Below, in pieces: positions 56,547 through 64,000 of a DNA stretch of 64,000 nucleotides. Numbering within the stretch: the stretch's first letter is position 1; the number at the start of each line of letters is the position of its first letter. The notes under the pieces are model-generated. The model was given only the letters and a program-made list of their open reading frames with translations. It was not told the DNA's origin and made no database searches. This stretch comes from Fodinibius salsisoli (lineage in GTDB: Bacteria; Bacteroidota; Rhodothermia; Balneolales; Balneolaceae): positions 1-64,000 of the forward strand of contig NZ_JAGGJA010000002.1 in assembly GCF_026229185.1 (NCBI RefSeq), read 5' to 3'. Both the position numbers and the translations under genes were made by a program.

Positions 56547-59036
56547 TTAAGCTTTCTTCCGCTCGCGATCCCAGTGTCGGAAAATGGATATGCTAAAGCC
56601 TCCCATCAGCAAGAAGGTGCCTAACCAAACGACCGAAATAAACGGCTTCTCTTCAGCCACAAGCAACACCCACTGCTCCTGAACTTCCTGATCGACACCG
56701 CGGAAGGTCAATTCAAGCTCACCCGAGGAAGGGTCAATATTGCTAAATTGTACCGTTCCTTTATGGCCGGGAATAGAAACAGGGGGCGCATAGGACCAAT
56801 TTTTACCGTCTTTCTGATATACTGAAAATAAGGGATTGACGGAGACCGCACTATCACTTCCCCGTTGGATAATATTCAGCTCTGCCCTAACCGCCACCAT
56901 GGTGCTGTCCTGTAGCTCATCGTCGGCTACCTGCTTATAATCCTTCAACTCCAGGTCAAATGCGCCAATGGATGCTGTGCCTCCCCGCTTAATCTTAATT
57001 TTTTGGGTTTCCATGCTATCTAGCTGGCTTGCAGCCGCCGGCGTGGCGGCCTGCTCTTTGGCCTGTTCGTTCCGCTGCTCAACATAAGAGCTGCCGGAAA
57101 CATACAAATAGATGTCACTCAACAGCCCCGAGTAGACATCCGGATCCACCGACCACTGGATATTCTGGGCCGTCGATGTTGACAGCATAGGATACACCTG
57201 TGGGTTCAGCACAAACTGCTCGCCTTCACCGTCCGCCGGCTCAAATTTAATTCGGTAGGCCTGCTGTCCGGGCCGCTCTTGGTTCTTGAGGGTATATCCC
57301 TCATAGGTTACCACATACTTATCGTTTACGCGCTTAGGTTCATTAAGCTTTAATTCAAGAAAATTAACCGGCTGCGTTACTCTCAACCCATCCTCGTCGG
57401 TTACTTCTCCACTCCGGATGGCGTCGTTATATCGTTTGGTGGTATCATCCAGTAAATGACTGTTATAGGCTGAGGAAGCCAGGATACCGAGCAGTAGCAC
57501 TGCAAATCCTACGTGCGAAAGGGTTCCCCCGATCAGCAGAGGTTGTTGCATAATCAGGCGAATCATAATAACGGCATTACCAATCAGGGCGAACCATGCC
57601 GTCAACAGGTAAACCATGTAATACACATCCCGCACTTCACCAATGATGATGGAAGCAAGCGTTACTACGCACGTCAATGCTACCGGGAGCGTCAGCTCTT
57701 CGGCCAGGGATTCTGCATCCTGCCGCTTCCAAAAAAGATATTGCCCAAGCACCGTCATTATAGCCGCCACCATAGCCATGGGCATGGTCCATTCATTGTA
57801 AAAACTGACTTCCGGTGGTGTGGGGTTGTCAACAAACAGGCGTCCAATGATGGGTGAACTTGTCCCAAGGATAATGACCAGGCCGATCAGGAACAGCATC
57901 ATAGCCCCGGCAAAGGTCATAAACTCCCGACTCAACAACTTAGACTCGTTTTTCTGATCCGGTAAATCCTTATACCGGTAAAAGAAAAGTCCCAATCCAA
58001 CTCCTGTCACGGCCACCATAAAGACTACCAACTGGCCATATAGGCCCAAGTCAACGAAACTATGAACCGATGAATCGGATAAAATACCTGACCGCGTCAA
58101 AAAAGTTTCATACACAATGGCCACATAGGCCAGGATAGCAAAGATGATCGAAGCCTTTTGAGAGGTAGAACTCTTGCGCTGGATAATCATGGTATGGATA
58201 CCCGCCGTACCTAACAGCCAGGGTACAAAAGAAGCGTTTTCCACCGGATCCCAGGCCCAGTATCCGCCGAATGAAAGGGTCACATAGGCCCAGTATCCGC
58301 CCAGAAAAATGGCCGTCAACAGGGCTACATTTGCTCCAAGTGTCCAGGGTAAAGCAGGATTGACCCACTCGTTATATTTTTGTTTCCAGAGGGCCGCCAT
58401 AGCAAAACAGTACGGAACGGTCATCATTGCGAAGCCGACAAATAAAATCGGGGGATGAATAATCATCCACGGACTTTTGAGAAGGTCGTTTAGCCCTTTT
58501 CCGTCTTGGGGCACAAAATCTGGGTTCGACTGGATGAAAGGAGCATTGGGCATGGCTTCGGCCAGTGAGCGGAAAGGAGAAGCACCCAGCGTAAAATCAC
58601 CAATGGATATGCCCGAGACCATAGAGAGCAGGAAAATCTGCGTGAGGGTCAGGAAGAAAAGTACCGGTCCCCTGTAAGGCTCGCGCGTCCACCGCATCAG
58701 GCCCAGACCAGCCAAGATGGAAAACAGGATCCACAGCATAAAGCTTCCCTCCTGGCCTCCCCAGAAAGCAGATACCAGATATTTTAGCTGCAGATCTGAA
58801 CTTGTGTAATTGTATACATAATAGTAGTTAAACTGGTGGGTCAGAATAATATAGACCAACAGCCCTGATGCCGCCAGTAGAAACAGGCCCTGAATACCGA
58901 ACAGCCAGTTGGATATTCTGAAATAACGAGAGTCTGAGTCGTCTTCATTTTGAGCGTGAAAATAGTATCCAATGGTGGCTAAAACAGCGCTGAGTAAGGC
59001 TGCATTAACAAAAAATTCTCCTAAAAACTTAATCAT
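56547..59036 (-). CDS. ccmF: Cytochrome c heme lyase subunit CcmF
   Basis: 829 residues with about 14 membrane spans. FWGGQEGSFMLWILFSILAG is the early conserved loop, and GGYWAWDPVENASFVPWLLG is the WWD heme-handling motif. Conserved His residues are present (SPWMIIHPPILFVGFAMMTV and LLGTAGIHTMIIQ). A large periplasmic domain from about 560 precedes a last span. CcmF moves heme from CcmE to the CxxCH of apocytochromes. It is 3 bp downstream of ccmE and last of ccmC-D-E-F in this transcript. Confidence 0.95.
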   Translation of the reverse strand: MIKFLGEFFVNAALLSAVLATIGYYFHAQNEDDSDSRYFRISNWLFGIQGLFLLAASGLLVYIILTHQFNYYYVYNYTSSDLQLKYLVSAFWGGQEGSFMLWILFSILAGLGLMRWTREPYRGPVLFFLTLTQIFLLSMVSGISIGDFTLGASPFRSLAEAMPNAPFIQSNPDFVPQDGKGLNDLLKSPWMIIHPPILFVGFAMMTVPYCFAMAALWKQKYNEWVNPALPWTLGANVALLTAIFLGGYWAYVTLSFGGYWAWDPVENASFVPWLLGTAGIHTMIIQRKSSTSQKASIIFAILAYVAIVYETFLTRSGILSDSSVHSFVDLGLYGQLVVFMVAVTGVGLGLFFYRYKDLPDQKNESKLLSREFMTFAGAMMLFLIGLVIILGTSSPIIGRLFVDNPTPPEVSFYNEWTMPMAMVAAIMTVLGQYLFWKRQDAESLAEELTLPVALTCVVTLASIIIGEVRDVYYMVYLLTAWFALIGNAVIMIRLIMQQPLLIGGTLSHVGFAVLLLGILASSAYNSHLLDDTTKRYNDAIRSGEVTDEDGLRVTQPVNFLELKLNEPKRVNDKYVVTYEGYTLKNQERPGQQAYRIKFEPADGEGEQFVLNPQVYPMLSTSTAQNIQWSVDPDVYSGLLSDIYLYVSGSSYVEQRNEQAKEQAATPAAASQLDSMETQKIKIKRGGTASIGAFDLELKDYKQVADDELQDSTMVAVRAELNIIQRGSDSAVSVNPLFSVYQKDGKNWSYAPPVSIPGHKGTVQFSNIDPSSGELELTFRGVDQEVQEQWVLLVAEEKPFISVVWLGTFLLMGGFSISIFRHWDRERKKA

Positions 59037-59039
59037 AAA

Positions 59040-59444
59040 CTACAAGGTGTTAGCGGCACTCGCTTTTTCGAACTGGGCGTCTTCGGCATTGTTATATTTG
59101 GAAGGGCATTTCATGAGCATTTCATCGGCATAGAATACATCATCCTGCATCTTGCCAATGACCACAAGGCGATCAGCCTGCTCAAAGTTGTTGGGCTTCG
59201 ACTTTGGATAAACAACGCGCCGAACATTACCAGCCTCATCCTTCATAAAAAAGGTAAACCGTTTGGTCTCCATAGAAAAACCATGGTCTTTGGAATCATC
59301 CCAGCTACCTACCACATGCGCACTGTTCATGTCGGATGCCTGTTCAAAGTTCACGTAGGTGCTGATGCTGTTACCAAAATTGTACATCAGAAGAGAGGTA
59401 AAACCGACAATCGCGATAATACCAATGATCAGTTTAGGTTTCAT
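59040..59444 (-). CDS. ccmE: Heme chaperone CcmE, CX3Y variant
   Basis: 134 residues: an N-terminal anchor (IIGIIAIVGFTSLLMYNFGN) and an OB-fold domain. Where classical CcmE has the heme-attaching His (LAKHDENY), this protein reads MLMKCPSKYN, with Cys113 and Tyr117, the CX3Y form known from archaea and Desulfovibrio. It carries heme from CcmC to CcmF in the periplasm. Its start overlaps the CcmD-like gene by 11 bp and its stop is 3 bp from ccmF. Confidence 0.9.
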   Translation of the reverse strand: MKPKLIIGIIAIVGFTSLLMYNFGNSISTYVNFEQASDMNSAHVVGSWDDSKDHGFSMETKRFTFFMKDEAGNVRRVVYPKSKPNNFEQADRLVVIGKMQDDVFYADEMLMKCPSKYNNAEDAQFEKASAANTL

Positions 59445-59712
59445 GCTGTGTTTGCTTTTTAGAATGTTTTAATTCGTTTTCCAGTCGACCCACTTTTTTA
59501 TCAACCCGAATCATAAAAAAGAGTAATACAAACCAGATAACCAAGCTCACCGCCAGCACGATAAAAATAAGATCGTATGAGGCTGCTGCCTGAATAAAAG
59601 GTCCGGCCTGTTCAAAGCCTGCACTACCCTCCCAGTTGGGAGAATAAGACTTGGTTAATGTATCAACGGCCGCAACGGTATCTTCTTGTGCCTGAATAAG
59701 TGAAAAAGTCAT
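59434..59712 (-). CDS. ccmD: CcmD-like small membrane protein
   Basis: 92 residues, longer than proteobacterial CcmD. One span (LIFIVLAVSLVIWFVLLFFM) is followed by a basic coiled tail RVDKKVGRLENELKHSKKQT as in CcmD. An N-terminal extension (FSLIQAQEDTVAAVDTLTKS) may be a signal or a periplasmic loop. CcmD stabilises the CcmC-CcmE heme transfer complex. It overlaps ccmC by 4 bp and ccmE by 11 bp. Confidence 0.75.
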   Translation of the reverse strand: MTFSLIQAQEDTVAAVDTLTKSYSPNWEGSAGFEQAGPFIQAAASYDLIFIVLAVSLVIWFVLLFFMIRVDKKVGRLENELKHSKKQTQHET

Positions 59713-60377
59713 GCTCGGTGATGTTCAAGTTGATGCTTAACTTCTTTATAGCGATACAGGATATCATACAGCCATACCGACAGGGCTATAAATCCTATAA
59801 CCGCCGGATAAAAAATATATCGCAATTCCGGTGCTGTAATTTCACTAAACGCCGGATTTCCTTCAGCCCCGGGGTGCAAACTGGGCAGCTGACGCGGTAT
59901 GATATAAAGCAAGAAAGGAATAGTCGTTGCCGCAAAAACATTAAAAACCGCCGCTATCTTAGCCCGTTTTTCTGGATTCTCAAAGGCCGTGCGCAATACA
60001 AAGTAGCCTACATAGATCATCATGCCGAGCGCCGACAAGTTCATCCGTGGCTCTGCGAAGGTCCACCATGAGCCCCAGGTAAAACGCGCCCATATTGAAC
60101 CGGTTATGAGTCCACATATACCAAATAACAATCCAACCTGAGTAGCCGTTTCCGCTTTTCGGTCGGTCGTCAAATCGGGGTTATTCAAATATTTGATGCT
60201 GTAAACCAAGCCCGCAGCAAAACAAACGGCCATCGTAAACCACATGGGTACATGCAGAAAAAGATTCCGCGCGGATTCCTGTAAAATAGGAATGTCAGGA
60301 ATTGGGATCAGGAAGCCTGCAATGATGACGCCGGTCATCCAAAGCGCAACGATATATTTCCAGGGTTTTAAGTTCAT
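59709..60377 (-). CDS. ccmC: Heme exporter/handling protein CcmC
   Basis: 222 residues and six spans. RNLFLHVPMWFTMAVCFAAG holds the first conserved His. ITGSIWARFTWGSWWTFAEP is the WWD-type tryptophan motif, with a Phe-Ala-Glu variant instead of the usual Trp-Asp. LPSLHPGAEGN holds the second His. CcmC loads heme on CcmE. It is first in the ccm row here; no ccmA, ccmB or ccmH is in the window. Confidence 0.92.
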   Translation of the reverse strand: MNLKPWKYIVALWMTGVIIAGFLIPIPDIPILQESARNLFLHVPMWFTMAVCFAAGLVYSIKYLNNPDLTTDRKAETATQVGLLFGICGLITGSIWARFTWGSWWTFAEPRMNLSALGMMIYVGYFVLRTAFENPEKRAKIAAVFNVFAATTIPFLLYIIPRQLPSLHPGAEGNPAFSEITAPELRYIFYPAVIGFIALSVWLYDILYRYKEVKHQLEHHRA

Positions 60378-60534
60378 TGTTCAATAAATGGGCTGTTATC
60401 CACTGGTATTTTATAAAGCGTGGTAATATACGAAATCTGTTTGGGAAAACTTAGTCTTTTCACCTTCGTATTTCCCAAATTTTACCTACCTTTACAAAAA
60501 ACATTTATTCGTTTTAACTTGAGGCTTAAATCGA

Positions 60535-61065
60535 ATGACTGAAAAAGAATCAGCATCAAAAAGTATCACTCTTGGCATTAGCTGGAAAAATCATCTTCTG
60601 GGCTATGCCCTGTCCATATTGCTAATCCCCGTCTTTGGGCTTGGACTGCTGGGCATCTTCTGGGTCTGGAAGCGGCAAAACCGGATCTCTTACTGGATAA
60701 CGGACCATAAAATCACCTCCCGCGATGACCAGTACCAACGAAATGTTGACCTGCTGAGTATCCAGAAAGTTGAAGTTCAGCAAAACTGGCTGCAGAAAAA
60801 AATGGATGTCGGTGACCTGAAGCTTCATACCGCGGCTTCGGCCATGACATTATACGGAATGGAGCAGCCCTACCAGCTGAAGGGCGTTCTTCAAAAAGCG
60901 ATTGCTGCAGAACAGAAACGCCACCAGCAGAAAGAACAGGCCCAACCGCAAGAGCCCGAATATGACCCCGGAAGTATGGAAAAGATGGACTACCTAACCG
61001 GCCTATGGCAACAGGGACTGATGTCGGACGAGGATTTCGAAGAAGAGCGCAAACATTTCGAATAG
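60535..61065 (+). CDS. Membrane protein with bacterial PH domain and C-terminal SHOCT motif
   Basis: 176 residues. One hydrophobic hairpin (LLGYALSILLIPVFGLGLLG) is followed by a bPH2-type domain (RISYWITDHKITSRDDQYQR, VDLLSIQKVEVQQNWLQKKM, VGDLKLHTAA). A Gln-rich linker leads to a SHOCT-like end (MEKMDYLTGLWQQGLMSDED then FEEERKHF). Bacterial PH proteins act at membranes in unknown oligomeric assemblies. It is divergent from ccmC and stands alone. Confidence 0.7.
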   Translation: MTEKESASKSITLGISWKNHLLGYALSILLIPVFGLGLLGIFWVWKRQNRISYWITDHKITSRDDQYQRNVDLLSIQKVEVQQNWLQKKMDVGDLKLHTAASAMTLYGMEQPYQLKGVLQKAIAAEQKRHQQKEQAQPQEPEYDPGSMEKMDYLTGLWQQGLMSDEDFEEERKHFE

Positions 61066-61095
61066 ATAGCAATTTTAGTGCATCAGTACTGAGTA

Positions 61096-62790
61096 TTATT
61101 TCAGGCCAAAGTCGTCCATTTCTTCCGTAACCATACTCATGATCTTATCGACGATGGTCTTGCGTTTAAAACGGGCTACAACTTTGGCAATTTTACGACT
61201 AAAATTATTTTCAACATACTGATCGAGCAGACAGTCGATAACCTTTCGGCTACGATAATGCACCTGGCTTCGAAGGGATCCAAGCTCATCTTCTGCCATC
61301 TTCAGGTCTTCCCACTGCAGTGAACGTTCCTCCTCTTGGAGATCACCTATCAGCGGAATAATTGGCAGCTTTTTTTGTCCGTTATCCATAAATGAAAACC
61401 GCTGGAAATCTTCTTCCGAATAATTAGAAAAAACGGGATTTTGGCGCGCATCATTTAGGGGGAGCACAAAATACTTACGCAAAAACCGTTGACAGTTACG
61501 ACGGCCTAACTGAAAGTCGTGCTTCCTGAATTTTCTTGAAATGAATCCACCAAAGCCCTTAAAAAAACCCGAAGCAATGGGATATTCTGCTTTAACATCC
61601 CCGTTCGTATAACGGCTGGGAGCAATCAAAAACCGGCTGTACACATTATCATCATTTGCCAGCATCAGTTCATCCGGCTTAAAACGGGACTGCGATATCA
61701 GGCTGCCAAACAGTTGGCCAAACACACTCACAAGGTCATAATCCTTGATTTCTTCGGCAGATGTCAATGCATTTTCGTTATCACTCGGAAAGGGATCAAC
61801 CATGACGACACTCTTATTTACCCGATGGGCCTCCCGTGGATTACGCTGGCCATTTGCCAAAGCGCGCCGAGCCAACTCCAGGGGTTCATTATTCATGACC
61901 CCGCCATCAACGGAAAGGTAGTGAAACTGCTGTTGGTTATGGGCAGGCCAGCTGGGTTTAATGTTCCTCATTTCAATACAACGCTCTGAACTCATTGCAT
62001 CAACGCTATCAGGGCGTTGCGGGATCGGCCATGACCGTAAATTATAATGCGAGAAGGGTCGGTTGATAAATCGTGGTGCCAGCCCACCGGGGAAAGCCCC
62101 TGTCGCCAAAGCTACGTTTTGCAACAGTTTCCAGCCCGGAGCTTGGTCATCACCGGGATTCAGCCATATCGTTTCCCCTGAGGCCGGCTCCTGAAGGCTG
62201 AGTTGAAACTGAAAATAATCCGTATGCTGCTTAATGGTCTGTCCTTTACCGGACCCTCCCCTAAAATTGATATCATAGGGTACGCCCTGCAGGTTCGTAA
62301 GCGTGAGGTACAGCTGTAACTGCTCGGCTATGTAGTCCGGCCGTTCCTCGTTTCCGTTAAATTGAATAGCCGAATCAGCGATCTCCTCCAGCACCGTGGA
62401 ATCAAGGAGCGAGTTTACTTTGCCATCCGATTGTTTGAGATCCCGGGCCATTAACAGATCCGCTATATCAATCTGCTCTACCCACGAGCTATAGAGTTTA
62501 TTTGCCTGCATTTCACTTGGATTGGGATCTCGTTCAGGCAGGCACCGGATGGGCGAAAACCGATCGTTAACCATTGCTGTAAGAATGGCGCCGGTCATGC
62601 CTCCGGCTGAGGCACCCGCTATAACACTGATCTCTACCTTGTGCGGGGGTGCTTCTTTCTTTCCTCTTTTTTGGGCGTGTTCCCAAACGGTTAAAGCTTC
62701 CAACAAAAAATCAATCACACCCGCAGTATAGGCACCGGCAGAAACGGCTCCGGCCATAACCAAGCCGATCTCAAACGTTTTTGAAGACAT
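61096..62790 (-). CDS. Patatin-like phospholipase
   Basis: 564 residues. FEIGLVMAGAVSAGAYTAGV is the oxyanion Gly-rich start and VISVIAGASAGGMTGAILTA, read here as ISVIAGASAGGM, holds the GxSxG nucleophile Ser. YLSVDGGVMNNEPLELARRA carries the DGG catalytic Asp. The long C-terminal part (RKFRKHDFQLGRRNCQRFLR) is typical of the large patatin/DUF3376-like bacterial proteins. It hydrolyses acyl lipids in family members; no signal peptide, so probably cytoplasmic. Convergent with the PH-domain gene. Confidence 0.85.
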   Translation of the reverse strand: MSSKTFEIGLVMAGAVSAGAYTAGVIDFLLEALTVWEHAQKRGKKEAPPHKVEISVIAGASAGGMTGAILTAMVNDRFSPIRCLPERDPNPSEMQANKLYSSWVEQIDIADLLMARDLKQSDGKVNSLLDSTVLEEIADSAIQFNGNEERPDYIAEQLQLYLTLTNLQGVPYDINFRGGSGKGQTIKQHTDYFQFQLSLQEPASGETIWLNPGDDQAPGWKLLQNVALATGAFPGGLAPRFINRPFSHYNLRSWPIPQRPDSVDAMSSERCIEMRNIKPSWPAHNQQQFHYLSVDGGVMNNEPLELARRALANGQRNPREAHRVNKSVVMVDPFPSDNENALTSAEEIKDYDLVSVFGQLFGSLISQSRFKPDELMLANDDNVYSRFLIAPSRYTNGDVKAEYPIASGFFKGFGGFISRKFRKHDFQLGRRNCQRFLRKYFVLPLNDARQNPVFSNYSEEDFQRFSFMDNGQKKLPIIPLIGDLQEEERSLQWEDLKMAEDELGSLRSQVHYRSRKVIDCLLDQYVENNFSRKIAKVVARFKRKTIVDKIMSMVTEEMDDFGLK

Positions 62791-63043
62791 ACCCTACTCC
62801 CTTTACCTTAATTATTTAATCTATCCCGTTTTACCTTGGCAAGGTAGATATAATTTCCAACAGATGATAACAGCCCAAAACTCTCTACACTTGGATTTCA
62901 ATCCTTGTTTTAATGGATTGCTGTGTTAAAGATACCAGCCAACGCACAAATGAACATTACCACTAAGTGCAATAACTGTTATTCTCCTTTATACCATCCA
63001 AGGCCTTGCGGCTTTCCAAAAATTCCGCAAGATCTCTTCCACC
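62791..63043. other. Intergenic region
   Basis: About 250 bp upstream of the patatin gene. No gene or repeat is seen. Confidence 0.4.
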
Positions 63044-63430
63044 TTACAGCCAGACTTCCACTTTCAGCATTTTCCACGGCTTTCGGTCGGGGTTTACTTC
63101 GATTACCTCGCAAAATAATGATACGTTCTGCTGTAGCATTCGGCTAATATGTTTGTTATCGGTGCGCGGTATGTGCCCAAGCATGATATCATTACGATAT
63201 ATTTCCACGGCAAACTTATCATACTCATTGTCTGGATAAACCACCAATATGAGTTGCTCGCCGACCTTTATTTCATCAATAAGAGAAGGCCCTTCGTAAT
63301 ACTGAAATCCGGTTACATAAAATTTATTGAGAAGATACTCCGGCTTGTCATTTTTTGACTGAAATAGCTTTGCTAAAACTCCTCCGAATGGCAAGCCGAA
63401 CAGAGTTTTAAAAAATGTGCTTCGTCTCAT
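63044..63430 (-). CDS. HIRAN-domain protein
   Basis: 128 residues. After a basic N-terminus with one hydrophobic stretch (FFKTLFGLPFGGVLAKLF) comes a HIRAN domain: FYVTGFQYYEGPSLIDEIKV, LILVVYPDNEYDKFAVEIYR, LGHIPRTDNKHISRML. HIRAN domains bind DNA 3' ends or damaged DNA in helicases such as HLTF; stand-alone bacterial copies are of unknown role. Confidence 0.78.
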   Translation of the reverse strand: MRRSTFFKTLFGLPFGGVLAKLFQSKNDKPEYLLNKFYVTGFQYYEGPSLIDEIKVGEQLILVVYPDNEYDKFAVEIYRNDIMLGHIPRTDNKHISRMLQQNVSLFCEVIEVNPDRKPWKMLKVEVWL

Positions 63431-63862
63431 GATAGCTGACTTTTAAATACTGAGTATTTGGAATTACTAATCGATTATTTTTCACTACTATCTTTCCATC
63501 CCTTAACTAAAATACTGAAACTGACACCTTGCTGCCATTCAACTCGAAAAGCTTACAAGCTGCCCAGGTAGACACTATTACAAAGTAGATATGCACTTCT
63601 TATTACACCAACTGGAATGACAACAAAAAAGTAACCAATAAATTAAGGTGTCCTTGAGGCTACTATCACCCCCCCCAAAAACCAATAACTAGCATCCGCC
63701 CTATCTTCTATTAAATTTCGTCGGAGTTGCTCTAAAATATATGAAACCCACCCTCATCCAATAGCTGCTATAGGATTCGGTCGAGAGCAATCGTTTTTTC
63801 ATTGATACCTTACCTCCTGATGCTTAAAAAATCCAGCATATAGATCCCTTGCTCACATATAA
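63431..63862. other. Gene-free region upstream of the HIRAN gene
   Basis: About 430 bp with a run of nine C residues near 63670 and short A/T tracts. I see no gene, RNA or repeat. Confidence 0.4.
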
Positions 63863-64000
63863 TCATTCCTCGGCTATGCCGGCCGGTGCTATTCCCTCTT
63901 GGTGCTTCTGCTGGTAGGCTTCTTCATTTTGTGTCACCGTCAAGTGCCAAATTACGCCCGTAACAGCAAGCAGGAAAGCAAAAAGCATAATCGTCTGCAT
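63863..64000 (-). CDS. Small single-span membrane protein, possibly cut by the window edge
   Basis: The minus frame reads MQTIMLFAFLLAVTGVIWHL then TVTQNEEAYQQKHQEG to a stop, 45 residues if it starts at the ATG at 64000. The start could lie further right, outside the window. One N-terminal span and a short polar tail. Function unknown. Confidence 0.5.
   Translation of the reverse strand: MQTIMLFAFLLAVTGVIWHLTVTQNEEAYQQKHQEGIAPAGIAEE

Noticed and set aside
63661-63690. Run of C residues as a phase-variation tract
   Set aside because: It lies in a gene-free stretch over 230 bases from the nearest start codon, with no promoter spacing that it could change in an obvious way.
1-64000. Insertion sequences or transposons
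   Set aside because: No transposase-like frame or paired terminal inverted repeats around one were found; the only recombinases are the two serine enzymes.

Overview
The window looks like chromosome of a Balneolota/Rhodothermota-type bacterium (Balneolaceae such as Gracilimonas or Fodinibius). This is inferred from the ccmCDEF set with a CX3Y-type CcmE, the frequent absence of strong Shine-Dalgarno sites and the overall protein flavour; no 16S gene is present. Two moderately GC-rich flanks of ordinary genes enclose a visibly AT-rich island of about 43.5 kb.

Left flank (1-12,090): a metal-response region. It holds copB, a DUF2231 protein, a metallothionein-like peptide, a MerR regulator with the three mercury-binding cysteines, a GDCCVxC protein, two small membrane proteins, and a complete heavy-metal RND efflux operon (inner-membrane pump, periplasmic adaptor, His-rich lipoprotein, TolC-like channel) followed by another His-rich protein. 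It ends with a GIY-YIG gene sitting between a tRNA-Asn-like remnant and a terminator.

Island (about 12,094-55,609): a mobile element inserted just 3' of tRNA-Asn by a large serine integrase. The two junctions share AGTnCGnACT. Crossing over at the central CG rebuilds a perfectly palindromic attB (GAAGTGCGCACTTC) and a palindromic attP core (AGTTCGAACT). The integrase reading frame crosses attP: in the excised circle the gene would read in frame from the right end into a 104-codon HTH-containing tail now stranded at the left end, giving about 633 residues. In the integrated state the gene instead runs into the antisense of the tRNA. Inside the island, left to right, are: (i) a defence block with a catalytically inactive long Argonaute plus SIR2 effector (BPAS-like), a PLD-like protein and a three-component ABC (ABC-3C) system; (ii) a small serine resolvase; (iii) a run of about 20 gene cassettes, nearly all read leftward and separated by 80-130 bp attC-like (VCR-like) sites, with no integron integrase in the window, so a CALIN-type array nested in a serine-integrase island. 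Cassettes carry a second SIR2-family protein, a deoxyribosyltransferase/TIR-like protein, NERD and PD-(D/E)XK-like nucleases, a TraB-like protein, a J-domain protein and many unknowns; (iv) a right arm with a TerB-like protein, an XRE regulator, a coiled-coil membrane protein, a polymerase-like protein, a gene pair joined across a -1 slippery site, an ADP-ribosyltransferase-like protein and the integrase.

Right flank (55,626-64,000): tRNA-Asn(GUU), truA, ccmFEDC (cytochrome c maturation), a PH/SHOCT protein, a patatin-like phospholipase, a HIRAN-domain protein and the end of a small membrane protein.

All assignments come from reading the sequence; no database search was run. Functions given for families are prior knowledge, and combined mechanisms are inference.
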